A stretch of DNA of 64,000 nt from an uncultured bacterium (GTDB taxonomy: Bacteria > Edwardsbacteria > AC1 > EtOH8). A model generated the notes under the pieces. That model worked only from the letters and a program-made list of their open reading frames with translations, was not told the origin of the DNA and made no database searches. A program made the position numbers and the translations under genes. Below, piece after piece: positions 7,831 to 16,221 of this stretch. Location: NCBI GenBank assembly GCA_937863685.1, contig CALMGM010000008.1, forward strand, positions 124,001 to 188,000. Direction: 5' to 3'. How positions within the stretch are numbered: position 1 is the first letter of the stretch; every line of letters starts with the position of its first letter.

Positions 7831-8550
7831 CTACCTTTCTAAAAGGGCTTTCATATCCCGGACCGCCTTCTCCAGGCCCGCCATCACCGCCCGGGCGATG
7901 ATGGCATGTCCGATGTTCAGTTCGGTTATCTCGGGAATGGCAACAATGGGGAACAGGTTGAAATAATCAAGTCCGTGCCCGGCATGAACTCCCAAGCCCA
8001 GCTTTTGGGCATTTTTGGCCGCCCGGGCCACCCGGTCGGCCTCCTTTATTATCTGTCCCCCCCGGGCCAGGGAAAAAGCGTTGGTGTTGATCTCTATCGA
8101 ATCGGCCCCCAGCTTTCGGGCCAGCTTGACCTGTTTGTCATCCGGTTCGATGAAGCAGGTCACCGATATCCCGGCCGCTTTAAGCTGCTTGGCGGCCCGG
8201 GCCACCCGGACCCCGGCCTTTTGCAGGTCCAACCCGCCCTCGGTGGTTATCTCAGCAGGATTCTCCGGTACCAGGCACACCGCATCGGGTTTGATATTGA
8301 CCATCAAGGCAACCATTTCGTCTTCGGCCGCCAATTCCACGTTGAGATGGGTGCTTACTGTCTGGCGAAGCAGATGAACGTCCCGGTCCTGAATATGGCG
8401 GCGGTCGGAGCGCAGATGCACCGTGATGCCGTCGGCCCCGGCCAGGGTGGCGGCGGCGGCGGCCCACAACGGATCCGGCTGGATGGCTTGGCGGGCCTGC
8501 CTCAAGGTGGCCACATGGTCTATATTGACGCCCAGTCTGATTCTATCCAT
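7831..8550 (-). CDS. pdxJ: Pyridoxine 5'-phosphate synthase
   Basis: Final ring-closing step of the DXP-dependent vitamin B6 pathway, condensing 3-amino-2-oxopropyl phosphate with 1-deoxyxylulose 5-phosphate. It has 239 residues, the family norm. Landmarks are GVNIDHVATLRQAR at the N-terminus, GITVHLRSDRRHIQDRDV, LNVELAA, PDAVCLVPE, the SLFIEPD-equivalent TCFIEPDD, IEINTNAF and VHAGHGLDYFN. It is a single-domain TIM barrel. A nested hairpin (8562-8611) stands just before the start, between it and the DUF3098-like gene. Confidence 0.97.
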   Translation of the reverse strand: MDRIRLGVNIDHVATLRQARQAIQPDPLWAAAAATLAGADGITVHLRSDRRHIQDRDVHLLRQTVSTHLNVELAAEDEMVALMVNIKPDAVCLVPENPAEITTEGGLDLQKAGVRVARAAKQLKAAGISVTCFIEPDDKQVKLARKLGADSIEINTNAFSLARGGQIIKEADRVARAAKNAQKLGLGVHAGHGLDYFNLFPIVAIPEITELNIGHAIIARAVMAGLEKAVRDMKALLER

Positions 8551-8561
8551 ACCAATAATAA

Positions 8562-8611
8562 ACCACGGTAGGAGCCTTTGCAGATTTTTACTGCATCCGC
8601 TAGACCGTGGT
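8562..8611. repeat. Nested hairpin upstream of pdxJ
   Basis: Perfect outer arms ACCACGGT (8562-8569) and ACCGTGGT (8604-8611) enclose an inner hairpin TGCAG (8579-8583)/CTGCA (8591-8595) with an ATTTTTA loop. It sits in the 81-nt gap between the DUF3098-like gene and pdxJ and would be transcribed in the operon. No U-run follows on the minus strand, so it is not an obvious terminator; it could be an RNA processing or regulatory structure. Confidence 0.4.
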
Positions 8612-8631
8612 CCTAAATTTTTGTTATATGA

Positions 8632-8925
8632 TTATTTCTTTATGATCGCAATCGGGATCACCACGCAGTATCCCAGAACCAGCAGCACCGGGGCAGCGTT
8701 CATGGTCAGCCATCCGTTGACCCCTCCCTTGAAGGGATGGATGAAGGGGAACCCTCCACCGAATACGGGGCTGGAAAGGAAGAGGAAGCCCAGCAGAATC
8801 AGTCCGGCCCCGGCGGCGAACAGGACATAGTTTATCCTGGCAAACCCGATGGGGGTCTCCTGGGCGGTTTCTTTCCTGGTCCCCTCATGTCTGGCGGCTG
8901 TTTTTTTATCGGTTCTCTTTGCCAT
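8632..8925 (-). CDS. DUF3098-like small membrane protein
   Basis: 97 residues: a charged N-terminus (about 1-28), one membrane segment (about 33-51, VLFAAGAGLILLGFLFLSS), a glycine-rich loop and a second segment near the C-terminus (about 76-94) ending KK. This two-helix layout, with INY before helix 1 and APVLLVLGY in helix 2, resembles DUF3098 proteins of FCB bacteria. The function is unknown. It is the first gene after the strong promoter at 8949-8977, so it leads the pdxJ-ddl-rpmF-fab transcript. Confidence 0.75.
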   Translation of the reverse strand: MAKRTDKKTAARHEGTRKETAQETPIGFARINYVLFAAGAGLILLGFLFLSSPVFGGGFPFIHPFKGGVNGWLTMNAAPVLLVLGYCVVIPIAIIKK

Positions 8926-8948
8926 AATTCCCTTAAATTAGATTGTTA

Positions 8949-8977
8949 AGTATACAAATTTTAAGGACTTTTGTCAA
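8949..8977 (-). promoter_or_regulatory. Sigma-70-type promoter of the DUF3098-pdxJ-ddl-fab operon
   Basis: On the minus strand TTGACA (8977-8972) and TATACT (8954-8949) are separated by exactly 17 nt, a near-perfect housekeeping promoter 24 nt before the first start codon. The same TTGACA-17-TATACT pattern occurs at 35062-35090, showing that this organism uses classical -35/-10 elements. Confidence 0.85.
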
Positions 8978-9031
8978 GAGATAAGCACATCGAATGAATC
9001 CATCAAAGCATAATCCGATAAAGCAGTCAGC

Positions 9032-9061
9032 TTCACAAGGTTATCCATAGACAGGGATAAT
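9032..9061 (+). promoter_or_regulatory. Possible promoter of the PF13796-type gene
   Basis: TTCACA (9032-9037) and GATAAT (9056-9061) are 18 nt apart on the plus strand, 70 nt before the start. It is divergent from the fab-operon promoter. Match quality is moderate. Confidence 0.4.
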
Positions 9062-9130
9062 CTAACTTTATGAAACCTTATGCCGGGCCGATCCGTAATT
9101 CTATCTGAAACACTCAAGAAGGAGACGATC

Positions 9131-9772
9131 ATGAAAAACCTGCTGTCCGGCCTTAAAAACGTCCTGGGAGTGGCCCTGAGGCCAGGCTCCTATCTCAATA
9201 TCCTGTATCTGTTGCTGGCCTTTCCCCTGGGGATTTTCTATTTTGTCTATTTGATCACCGGATTCTCGATCGGACTGAGCCTGCTCTATTTTTTCATCGG
9301 CCTGCCCTTTCTGCTGCTGACCATGTTCTCCTGGAGGATATTTGCCAGATTTGAGGGGCTTCAAGCAAAATGGCTGTTGAAAGAAACTATCCAGCCCGAC
9401 CAGCCGATCCGGTGGAATGAAGCTAACGGCTTCTGGAATTGGATCACATCCCGGCTGTCCAGCAAATACACCTGGAAGGGACTGGTTTATCTATTATTGA
9501 AGGCACCGTTAGGCGTTGTCTCATTTATCGTTACCGTCATGCTGGCTAGCGTCTCCGGAGTTTTGATAATCGCCCCGTTCATCTATAAATTCGTGGATTA
9601 TGAACTGCCATGGGGAGCCATCAGCACCTTGCCCCAGGCCCTCAGTTTGACAGCCATCGGCCTGATATTGGGGTTATTTTCACTTCATATATTCAACGGC
9701 CTGGCCGCCGTATTCAGATGGCTTTCCCGAATCCTGCTCAACACCGGTCCTAAACTGGCGGCAGTGGAGTAA
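9131..9772 (+). CDS. Putative sensor-domain (PF13796-like) membrane protein
   Basis: 213 residues from the ATG at 9131, chosen for the GGAG 6-7 nt upstream; an earlier in-frame ATG lacks one. There are four likely membrane segments in two pairs (about 25-48, 50-70, 125-155 and 175-205). The segment YLLLAFPLGIFYFVYLITG followed by GLPFLLLTM is characteristic of the 'putative sensor' family, best known fused to histidine kinases; here no kinase is attached. It is one of only two plus-strand genes and ends at a strong hairpin shared with the convergent AraC-type gene. The signal sensed, if any, is unknown. Confidence 0.7.
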   Translation: MKNLLSGLKNVLGVALRPGSYLNILYLLLAFPLGIFYFVYLITGFSIGLSLLYFFIGLPFLLLTMFSWRIFARFEGLQAKWLLKETIQPDQPIRWNEANGFWNWITSRLSSKYTWKGLVYLLLKAPLGVVSFIVTVMLASVSGVLIIAPFIYKFVDYELPWGAISTLPQALSLTAIGLILGLFSLHIFNGLAAVFRWLSRILLNTGPKLAAVE

Positions 9773-9787
9773 CGGTCTTATCATCAA

Positions 9788-9819
9788 AGCCCCCTGAGGT
9801 TCATCAGGGGGCTTTTTTT
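9788..9819. terminator. Terminator between convergent genes
   Basis: AGCCCCCTGA (9788-9797) and TCAGGGGGCT (9804-9813) form a 10-bp perfect stem with a GGTTCA loop, followed by seven T on the plus strand. It clearly serves the plus-strand gene and may also stop the AraC-type gene from the other side. Confidence 0.92.
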
Positions 9820-9825
9820 ATTGCC

Positions 9826-10785
9826 TTACAGCGGCTTCACCGGGATGCAGATGTCGCACTCCCAACTGCCGTCAGGAAAGCACTGGTGTTCTCCGGTATA
9901 CAGTTCGAAGCATGGTCGGTCATCGCATTGATAGCCGCTCTCCGGCAGCCATTCTGCATAGATATCCTGCCATGCCTTTCCTATCACCTTGTCGGTACCC
10001 TTGAAACGATAGACCGCATACTTGCCGCCCGAAATATCGGTGATATTGAAGCCCGGTCCCGGTTTGAAATCTTCCGGCACAACTGCGCAGGAATCGTAGC
10101 GGCATTTCGCCGGCGGGGTAATGCTGGGATCGTCATGGCTGATTCCCAAAGCAATCGGATTTACGGCTGTGTCACCCAGAACATCGTGAGCCTTGGCCCA
10201 TTTACGGAATCCTTCCCAGTGTCTTGAAACCCCCGTCCCGTAGGGACCGATATATCTCATATAGGCCACATGATAGGACGGCAATTTTTTGATCTCTACT
10301 TTCATGGCTTTTCTCCTTTTTGTTGTTGTTTGCCCGATGATGCCATTATAGTCAAAAGGAGAACTGGCGACTTTCCGTTCCTTGCTTCTATATTGACCAT
10401 GATTGCCGGAGGTTTTACTTATCTTGCCTTTGTTTTTGCGGACGATTCCTCTCCAATCGCTGGCGCTCATCCCAAAATGGCCTTTGAATGCCCTGGCAAA
10501 GGCCGAAGGGGATGAGAACCCGCAGCGCATGGCTGTTTCGGTGATGGTCAGATCGGAGCCGCCGGACAGATACCCTGCCGCCCGTTCCAGCCTAACCCTG
10601 CGGATATAGTCGCCCAGGGTTTCACCAACCATGGCGGCAAACAGGCGGTGGAAATGAAAAGGAGAGAAACAGGCTACCGATGACAGCATCTCCAGGTCCA
10701 GTTCCTGGTCCAGATTCCTATTGATGAAATCCATCACCCGGTTGATACGGGAAATATATTCCGTGCGGAGAAGGGATTTATTCAA
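9826..10785 (-). CDS. AraC-family regulator with GyrI-like effector domain
   Basis: 319 residues. The N-terminal AraC DNA-binding domain (about 10-110) has two helix-turn-helix units: LDLEMLSSVACFSPFHFHR, and ITETAMRCGFSSPSAFARAFK followed by FG. A basic linker (about 115-160) leads to a GyrI/SbmC-like small-molecule domain (about 160-319) starting VEIKKLPSYHVAYMRYIGPYG and ending with an ELYTGEHQCFPDGSWECDICIPV segment. Such regulators bind drugs or other ligands with the C-terminal domain and activate transport or detoxification genes. It lies 22 nt after the PEGA-protein gene and may share its transcript. Confidence 0.9.
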   Translation of the reverse strand: MNKSLLRTEYISRINRVMDFINRNLDQELDLEMLSSVACFSPFHFHRLFAAMVGETLGDYIRRVRLERAAGYLSGGSDLTITETAMRCGFSSPSAFARAFKGHFGMSASDWRGIVRKNKGKISKTSGNHGQYRSKERKVASSPFDYNGIIGQTTTKRRKAMKVEIKKLPSYHVAYMRYIGPYGTGVSRHWEGFRKWAKAHDVLGDTAVNPIALGISHDDPSITPPAKCRYDSCAVVPEDFKPGPGFNITDISGGKYAVYRFKGTDKVIGKAWQDIYAEWLPESGYQCDDRPCFELYTGEHQCFPDGSWECDICIPVKPL

Positions 10786-10807
10786 TTAACAGACCTATAG
10801 TGATATT

Positions 10808-12430
10808 CTAAAAGTGAACAGTTAGGCCCCAGCCGAACATGAAAGGCGAAGCAGACAGCTTCGTGTCCCCCGCCACCCAGGGGAAAGCTGTATTCACCGG
10901 AAGAGAAAAGTCATTGAAACTATCCCTGCTATACATCCAATAAACCCTCAATGCCTCGCGGTCAGGGCGCAGCCAGAATAATAATCCAAAACCGACCTGT
11001 AGGGTTTTATAACCCATTTCTTTGTCCGTTTGGGTGGTAACGCTCGTATCGGTAGTCCAATCTTCGGTAGAAGTGTTGGTCCTTGACAAAATATCGCGCT
11101 TATACTGTATTTCGGATTTAGCCGAAATGCCGCCATACCTGATTTCGCCGTAAGGTTCCAGTCGGCCATCATCCAGCGAAACGGACAATGACAGGACCGG
11201 CGAATGGGAAAGAACATTAATATGCAGTTGCTCATATATCTGGGTAGTATCTCCCGACACAGCTGTATTTTTTTCTTTTTCAATTGCCCCCGGATAGACC
11301 CGGAACTGGTACAGCAGACCCAGGCTTATGTACCGGTTAATGGCATAGCCCAACCCAGCCGTTCCCCCAAACCCACTGCCAACAAAATCATCATTGGTAA
11401 TTGGAGTGGAAGCGATTGATCCATATACATCCATTGTGGGGGTTTCCTCGTTGCTTGAAGACAGGTCTTTTATAAAATCCATTGAAACAGGGATAAGCTT
11501 CCAGCGCCGAAGCGGCATTCTGGCATCTATCTTAGTCTCCCGGCCGGGCGTGGGAATCAATTTTGTATTGAAGGTTCTATATCCCCACTTGGTTGTCTTT
11601 ATCTGATACAGGGAGTCCGTCAGGTCCTCGATGGTTATTCCCTGTTCCGTAACGACACCCTGATATTTCTTGTTCAGGTACAGCTTGGCCCCGGCCGGAT
11701 CGGTCTTTATCTTCAATTTACCGGCCAGGCTCATCAGCGGGGCATTGATGGTATCCACTTTCCCGATGCTGACCAGCCGGCTGGTGGAGAACAGGCTGTA
11801 GCCCTCCTTCACCAGCGAAACCTGGTGCAGCCCCTCGGGCAGGGGGTATATCAGGTTCGGGGTCAGGCCCGTTTGTGCCTGGCCGTCAACCATTATCTTG
11901 GCCCCATCGGGCTCGGTGATCACAAAAATCCCACCCGGTTTGGCGGACTGTCCGGCCCCCGGCTTCCAGGAGGAGAATATCTCGGCCGCCTCCTTCATGG
12001 CGGTCAGCAGGTCGGAGATCTTTCCGTAATTGCGGGAAAAGGACAGGTCTATGCCCCCGGTCTGGATGTCTATCATTCGCAATTCGACCACATAGATGGC
12101 GCCCAATTTTCCGATGGTGCCGCCGATCATCTTCTGGGCACCCAGCAATTGTCCGACCTCCACCAGGCAGGAGGCCTCGTTGCAGGCCCCGGTCATCTGG
12201 AAACCCTGCTCTTTGAGTATCTCGTCTCTTTTTGATCTTTCCACCACATCGTAAACCCGGTATTCCACCAGGCTGTTCAGCAGCTTGTCGGTCAGCAGGG
12301 ACAGTTCCTTCTGCGAAAGTCCCGAAGAGGTATTGAGGTCCATCACCGAGATGGTGGTTTTTTGCGTTCCACCCATGGCTAAGCCGGTCACTATAAGGCA
12401 TAGACCAACAACCAGCAATGCCTTTTTCAT
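10808..12430 (-). CDS. FlgO/CsgG-like, PEGA-repeat, outer-membrane barrel protein
   Basis: 540 residues with a Sec signal peptide (1-20). Residues about 24-155 look like a FlgO/CsgG-type domain (ISVMDLNTSSGLS, DVVERSKRDEILKEQGFQ, LGAQKMIGGTIGKL). Two PEGA domains follow: about 166-235 (ITEPDGAKIMVDGQ, LPEGLHQVSLVKEGY) and about 237-310 (IKTDPAGAKLYLNKK). The rest (about 320-540) has alternating strands and ends FGWGLTVHF with a terminal Phe, as in outer-membrane barrels. The protein probably links a periplasmic peptidoglycan-side domain to an outer-membrane anchor. It starts 15 nt after valS. Exact role unknown. Confidence 0.78.
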   Translation of the reverse strand: MKKALLVVGLCLIVTGLAMGGTQKTTISVMDLNTSSGLSQKELSLLTDKLLNSLVEYRVYDVVERSKRDEILKEQGFQMTGACNEASCLVEVGQLLGAQKMIGGTIGKLGAIYVVELRMIDIQTGGIDLSFSRNYGKISDLLTAMKEAAEIFSSWKPGAGQSAKPGGIFVITEPDGAKIMVDGQAQTGLTPNLIYPLPEGLHQVSLVKEGYSLFSTSRLVSIGKVDTINAPLMSLAGKLKIKTDPAGAKLYLNKKYQGVVTEQGITIEDLTDSLYQIKTTKWGYRTFNTKLIPTPGRETKIDARMPLRRWKLIPVSMDFIKDLSSSNEETPTMDVYGSIASTPITNDDFVGSGFGGTAGLGYAINRYISLGLLYQFRVYPGAIEKEKNTAVSGDTTQIYEQLHINVLSHSPVLSLSVSLDDGRLEPYGEIRYGGISAKSEIQYKRDILSRTNTSTEDWTTDTSVTTQTDKEMGYKTLQVGFGLLFWLRPDREALRVYWMYSRDSFNDFSLPVNTAFPWVAGDTKLSASPFMFGWGLTVHF

Positions 12431-12445
12431 TTTACTCCTTTATAG

Positions 12446-15091
12446 TTAGAGTTCCGCTTTGGTCTCGAACCTGCTGGCTGCAGGCTTGGCAACGGAGGTT
12501 TCGGCATCCCGGGCCCCCGCCGTCTGTAGCAGATCGTTCCAGATCATTTTTATGACCTTAATATCATCATCGCTGCCGGCTATGGACAGGCTCTTCAGGG
12601 GCGTCTTGACGCTGACCTTGGCCTCGCTCTTGGTCTTCCTAACCATGGCCAGGACCTCCATGGCTGCCCCGAAGGCATCGTTTACTCCTGGCTTTGTTAT
12701 ACCGGAGAATTCCTTCTCCTCGGGCCAGGCCGACGTGTGTATCGACCGGTCCCGGCCTTCTTCCGAGGCGAATATCCAGCCCCAAGCCTCCTCGGTGAAA
12801 AAGGGAATGAACGGGGCAAACAGCCGCAGCAGCACCGACAGGGTGAATTTCAGGGTAGCCAGGGCCGAGGCCTTCCCCGGGGTCATCTCCTCCTGATAGG
12901 CCCGGACCTTTACCAGCTCCAGATAATTATCGCAGAATTTCTCCCAGAAGAACGATTCGGTATACTGCAAAGCATCGGCATATTCGAAATTATCAAAGTG
13001 CTTGCCGGCTTTGGCGACAATCTGCAGCAAGTGATCTATAAAACTGCGGTCCAGCTCATCGGTGATCTTATCCGGTGTAAGTGATGGCATATCCTGGTTC
13101 AGCAGATGCCCGGATACGAATTTGGAAGCATTATATAATTTTGTGACCAACCGCTTACCGTTGGCAAATAGGGCCTCGTCGTAGGCGGTATCCACACCCA
13201 AGCGGGCTTTAGCCGCCCAGTAGCGGACGCCGTCCGAGGAATATTGTTGAAGCAGATGCTCCGGTGTGATCACGTTACCTACGCTTTTGGACATTTTTTT
13301 GCGGTCAGGGTCAAGGATCCAACCATTGACCAGCACGTTATGCCAGGGGATCTGATTCTCATGGAGATAGGCTTTGACGATGGTGTAGAAGGCCCAGGTG
13401 CGGATGATCTCCGGCCCTTGCGGCCGGATGTCCATGGGAAACACCTTGCCGTGGCGTCCGTCATCCAGCGCCCAGTGGCTGGCGATCTGCGGGGTCATGG
13501 AGCTGGTGGCCCAGGTGTCCATCACATCGGGGTCGCCGGTGAAGCCGTTGGGCTTGTCCCTTTGGCTTTCATCAAATCCCGGAGCGGGATGCGACTGGGG
13601 ATCGGTGGGCAGCATTTTTTCATCAGCCAGAATGGGATTCTCGTAATCGGGATTGCCTTCCGGATCCAGCTTGTACCAGACCGGGAACGGCACCCCGAAA
13701 TACCTCTGGCGGCTGACGCACCAATCCTGGTTCAATCCCTGCACCCAGTTCTCATAGCGGACCTTCATGAAATCGGGATGCCACTTGATCTTGTTGCCCT
13801 GCTCTATCAGGGCCTCCTTCTTGTCCATTATCCGGATATACCACTGGCGGGTGGGAATTATCTCCAGAGGGCGTTCACCCCTTTCGTATATCTTTACCGG
13901 ATGATCAATGGGCTTAGGTTCACCCTCAAGCGGAACTCCCAGCCCCGGCAGGGCCTCAGCCTCTGAGGTTCTCAATATCTGAACCACAGCCGCCTGTGCT
14001 TGCTTGACCGTCTTGCCGGAGACTTGTCCGTAGAATTCATTAGCCTGGTCGGCATTCAGGCTTTCCCAACCCTCTATGCCGAACTGGACCGGCATCATCC
14101 GGCCGTTGCGGCCTATGGCCTGTCGGAGTGGAAGTTTGTACTGTCGCCACCATTCGACATCCATGACATCCCCGAAGGTGCAGACCATCAGTATGCCGGT
14201 GCCCTTCTCGGGGTCGGCCTTCTCGTTGGCGATGATCGGCACCGGTACCCGGAACAGCGGGGTGACCGCTTTTTTGCCGAACAGAGCCTTGTATCTTTCA
14301 TCATCGGGATGGGCGATCACCGCCACGCAGGAGGCCAGCAATTCCGGCCTGGTGGTAGCTATGACAAAAGAGCCGCCGCCCTCTACTCCAAATCTAATGT
14401 TATGGAAGAATCCCGGTAAATTTTTATCCTCCACTTCGGCCTGTGATACCGCAGTCTGAAAATCAACATCCCACAAATGCGGAGCGAACATGGAGTAGAC
14501 ATGACCACCCCGGCAAAGTTTAACGAACGACATCTGTGAGGTTTTACGGCAGAGATCGTCGATGGTGGCATATTCCAGCCGCCAGTCGATGGACAGGCCC
14601 AGGTGCTGCCACAGAGCCTTGAAGACCTTTTCGTCCTCCCCGGTAACATTATGGCACAGTTCGATGAAATTGTCCCGGTTGATCTCCTCGGGCCGGGATT
14701 TTTTATCGTTCTTGGGTTTGAAACCGGGTTGATATGGCAGATGGGTGTTGCAACGGACATTGTAGAAATTCTGCACCCGCCGCTCGGTGGGCAGCCCGTT
14801 GTCGTCCCAGCCCATGGGATAGAATATATTAAAGCCCTTCATCCGCCGCTGACGAACGATCACATCCTGCTGTATATATCCGAAAGCGGAGCCTACATGC
14901 AATGAACCGCTTACAGTGGGCGGCGGAGTGTCTACCACGAAGGTCTCATCCCTTCCCCGTGTTTCATCCCACAGATATATTTTTTCAGCCAGCCAGCGAT
15001 TCAAAAGTTTTTTTTCTATTTCGGCAAATTCGTATTTTTCAGGTATCTTTTCCATATGGCCCAATCTTTTGTTCAAAAATGGATAATTCAT
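12446..15091 (-). CDS. valS: Valyl-tRNA synthetase, archaeal/rickettsial type
   Basis: Charges tRNA-Val. The class I motifs are HVGS (about 65-68, in PPPTVSGSLHVGS) and KMSKS (about residue 600, in DRKKMSKSVGN). The editing domain contains FVIATTRPELLASCVAV. Length is 881 residues and the long C-terminal coiled coil of E. coli-type ValS appears to be missing. Segments such as CRKTSQMSFVKLCRGGHVY and AVSQAEVED resemble the archaeal-like ValS known from rickettsiae and some other bacteria. The start is uncertain: the ATG at 15055 (MEKIPEKYEF) fits the family better than the first ATG at 15091, and neither has a clear ribosome binding site. A promoter lies at 15147-15176. Confidence 0.95.
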   Translation of the reverse strand: MNYPFLNKRLGHMEKIPEKYEFAEIEKKLLNRWLAEKIYLWDETRGRDETFVVDTPPPTVSGSLHVGSAFGYIQQDVIVRQRRMKGFNIFYPMGWDDNGLPTERRVQNFYNVRCNTHLPYQPGFKPKNDKKSRPEEINRDNFIELCHNVTGEDEKVFKALWQHLGLSIDWRLEYATIDDLCRKTSQMSFVKLCRGGHVYSMFAPHLWDVDFQTAVSQAEVEDKNLPGFFHNIRFGVEGGGSFVIATTRPELLASCVAVIAHPDDERYKALFGKKAVTPLFRVPVPIIANEKADPEKGTGILMVCTFGDVMDVEWWRQYKLPLRQAIGRNGRMMPVQFGIEGWESLNADQANEFYGQVSGKTVKQAQAAVVQILRTSEAEALPGLGVPLEGEPKPIDHPVKIYERGERPLEIIPTRQWYIRIMDKKEALIEQGNKIKWHPDFMKVRYENWVQGLNQDWCVSRQRYFGVPFPVWYKLDPEGNPDYENPILADEKMLPTDPQSHPAPGFDESQRDKPNGFTGDPDVMDTWATSSMTPQIASHWALDDGRHGKVFPMDIRPQGPEIIRTWAFYTIVKAYLHENQIPWHNVLVNGWILDPDRKKMSKSVGNVITPEHLLQQYSSDGVRYWAAKARLGVDTAYDEALFANGKRLVTKLYNASKFVSGHLLNQDMPSLTPDKITDELDRSFIDHLLQIVAKAGKHFDNFEYADALQYTESFFWEKFCDNYLELVKVRAYQEEMTPGKASALATLKFTLSVLLRLFAPFIPFFTEEAWGWIFASEEGRDRSIHTSAWPEEKEFSGITKPGVNDAFGAAMEVLAMVRKTKSEAKVSVKTPLKSLSIAGSDDDIKVIKMIWNDLLQTAGARDAETSVAKPAASRFETKAEL

Positions 15092-15146
15092 AGCAATGAC
15101 ATGATTTTCGGGTCGGAATCATCACGATCGATCAATAGCAATGTTT

Positions 15147-15176
15147 ATTTTACCTTAAATAAAATCTTCAAGTCAA
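15147..15176 (-). promoter_or_regulatory. Promoter of valS
   Basis: TTGACT (15176-15171) and TAAAAT (15152-15147) are 18 nt apart on the minus strand, 56 nt before the first valS ATG, within the 183-nt gap between the divergent valS and ROK kinase genes. Nothing else was recognised in this gap. Confidence 0.65.
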
Positions 15177-15274
15177 GTTAAAAAGGGCCGCACCCGGCCA
15201 CAGCTCTGCAATATCTGCTTGATATTATTTTAGGATTATGATACCCTTTGGAAAACGCAGGGGATTGAAAGGCC

Positions 15275-16213
15275 ATGAGAAAAGCGATTTTGGGATTGGA
15301 CCTGGGCGGAACCAACATCAAATCCGTCCTGTTCGATCCGGCAATCAACAAGATCATCACCCAAGGCCAGAAACCGACCCAGGCCGGATTCGGCATTTCC
15401 CGGGTGGTTGACAATATCGTATCTTTGATCAAAGACAATCTGGATGCCGCAAAAATATCCAGGCATAAAATAACAGCCCTAGGCATCGGCTCGGCCGGGT
15501 TGGTGGAAAAAGGTATGGTACGTAATTCCCCCAATCTTCCCGGCTGGCAGGGATCGGTTCCCCTGCTGAAATTGATCAGAAACAAAATGCCCGGAGTAGA
15601 TCTGCCAATCCTGATAGAGAATGACGTCAACTGCCTGGTGGCCGCGGAATACGCCATAGGGGCGGCCAAAGGTTATTCTGAGGTGGTGGGGCTGGCCATC
15701 GGCACCGGAGTGGGCGGGGGGATAATTGTCGGCGGCAAACTGGTGACCGGAGCCCATGGCGGGGCGGGGGAATTGGGCCATATGACGGTCAAGATGGATG
15801 GCCCTTTATGCAAGTGCGGCAATCATGGTTGTCTGGAAGCAATGATAGGAACCGATGCCATCATCCAAAGGTTTCGCCAACACTCTCATAGCGATGCGAC
15901 AGTTACCGTAGCCCAGATATCGAAGCTGGCAAAAAGCAAAGATCCCGCTGCGATAAAAACACTCTCCGAAACCGGGAAGTTGCTGGGAGTGGCCCTGGCC
16001 AGTATTGCCAACATCTTCAATCCCCAGGTGATCGTGCTAGGCGGCGGAGTGATCCAGGCCGGAAGGCTTCTGATCGACCCGGCCAAGCAGGAGATGCTTA
16101 AAAGGGTGATGCCCTATAATGCCAAGGGCTTGAAAATAAGAACCGCCCGACTCGGTCCAGTGGCCGGGGCTGTCGGGGCGGCGATCTTAACCTATAGCTA
16201 TTCTGCTAAATGA
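15275..16213 (+). CDS. ROK-family sugar kinase (probable glucokinase)
   Basis: 312 residues. Phosphorylates a hexose, most likely glucose, with ATP. The N-terminal phosphate loop is GLDLGGTNIK (7-16), the catalytic Asp is D117 in IENDVNC, and the ROK zinc site is complete: H169 in GELGHM with C179, C181 and C186 in the CxCGxxGCxE motif. A VLGGGV motif near the C-terminus closes the ATP site. GAAAG-type ribosome binding sequence precedes the ATG. N-acetylmannosamine or other sugar kinases of the same family cannot be excluded. It is divergent from valS and convergent with dinB with only 8 nt between the stops. Confidence 0.92.
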   Translation: MRKAILGLDLGGTNIKSVLFDPAINKIITQGQKPTQAGFGISRVVDNIVSLIKDNLDAAKISRHKITALGIGSAGLVEKGMVRNSPNLPGWQGSVPLLKLIRNKMPGVDLPILIENDVNCLVAAEYAIGAAKGYSEVVGLAIGTGVGGGIIVGGKLVTGAHGGAGELGHMTVKMDGPLCKCGNHGCLEAMIGTDAIIQRFRQHSHSDATVTVAQISKLAKSKDPAAIKTLSETGKLLGVALASIANIFNPQVIVLGGGVIQAGRLLIDPAKQEMLKRVMPYNAKGLKIRTARLGPVAGAVGAAILTYSYSAK

Positions 16214-16221
16214 ACTTTAAA

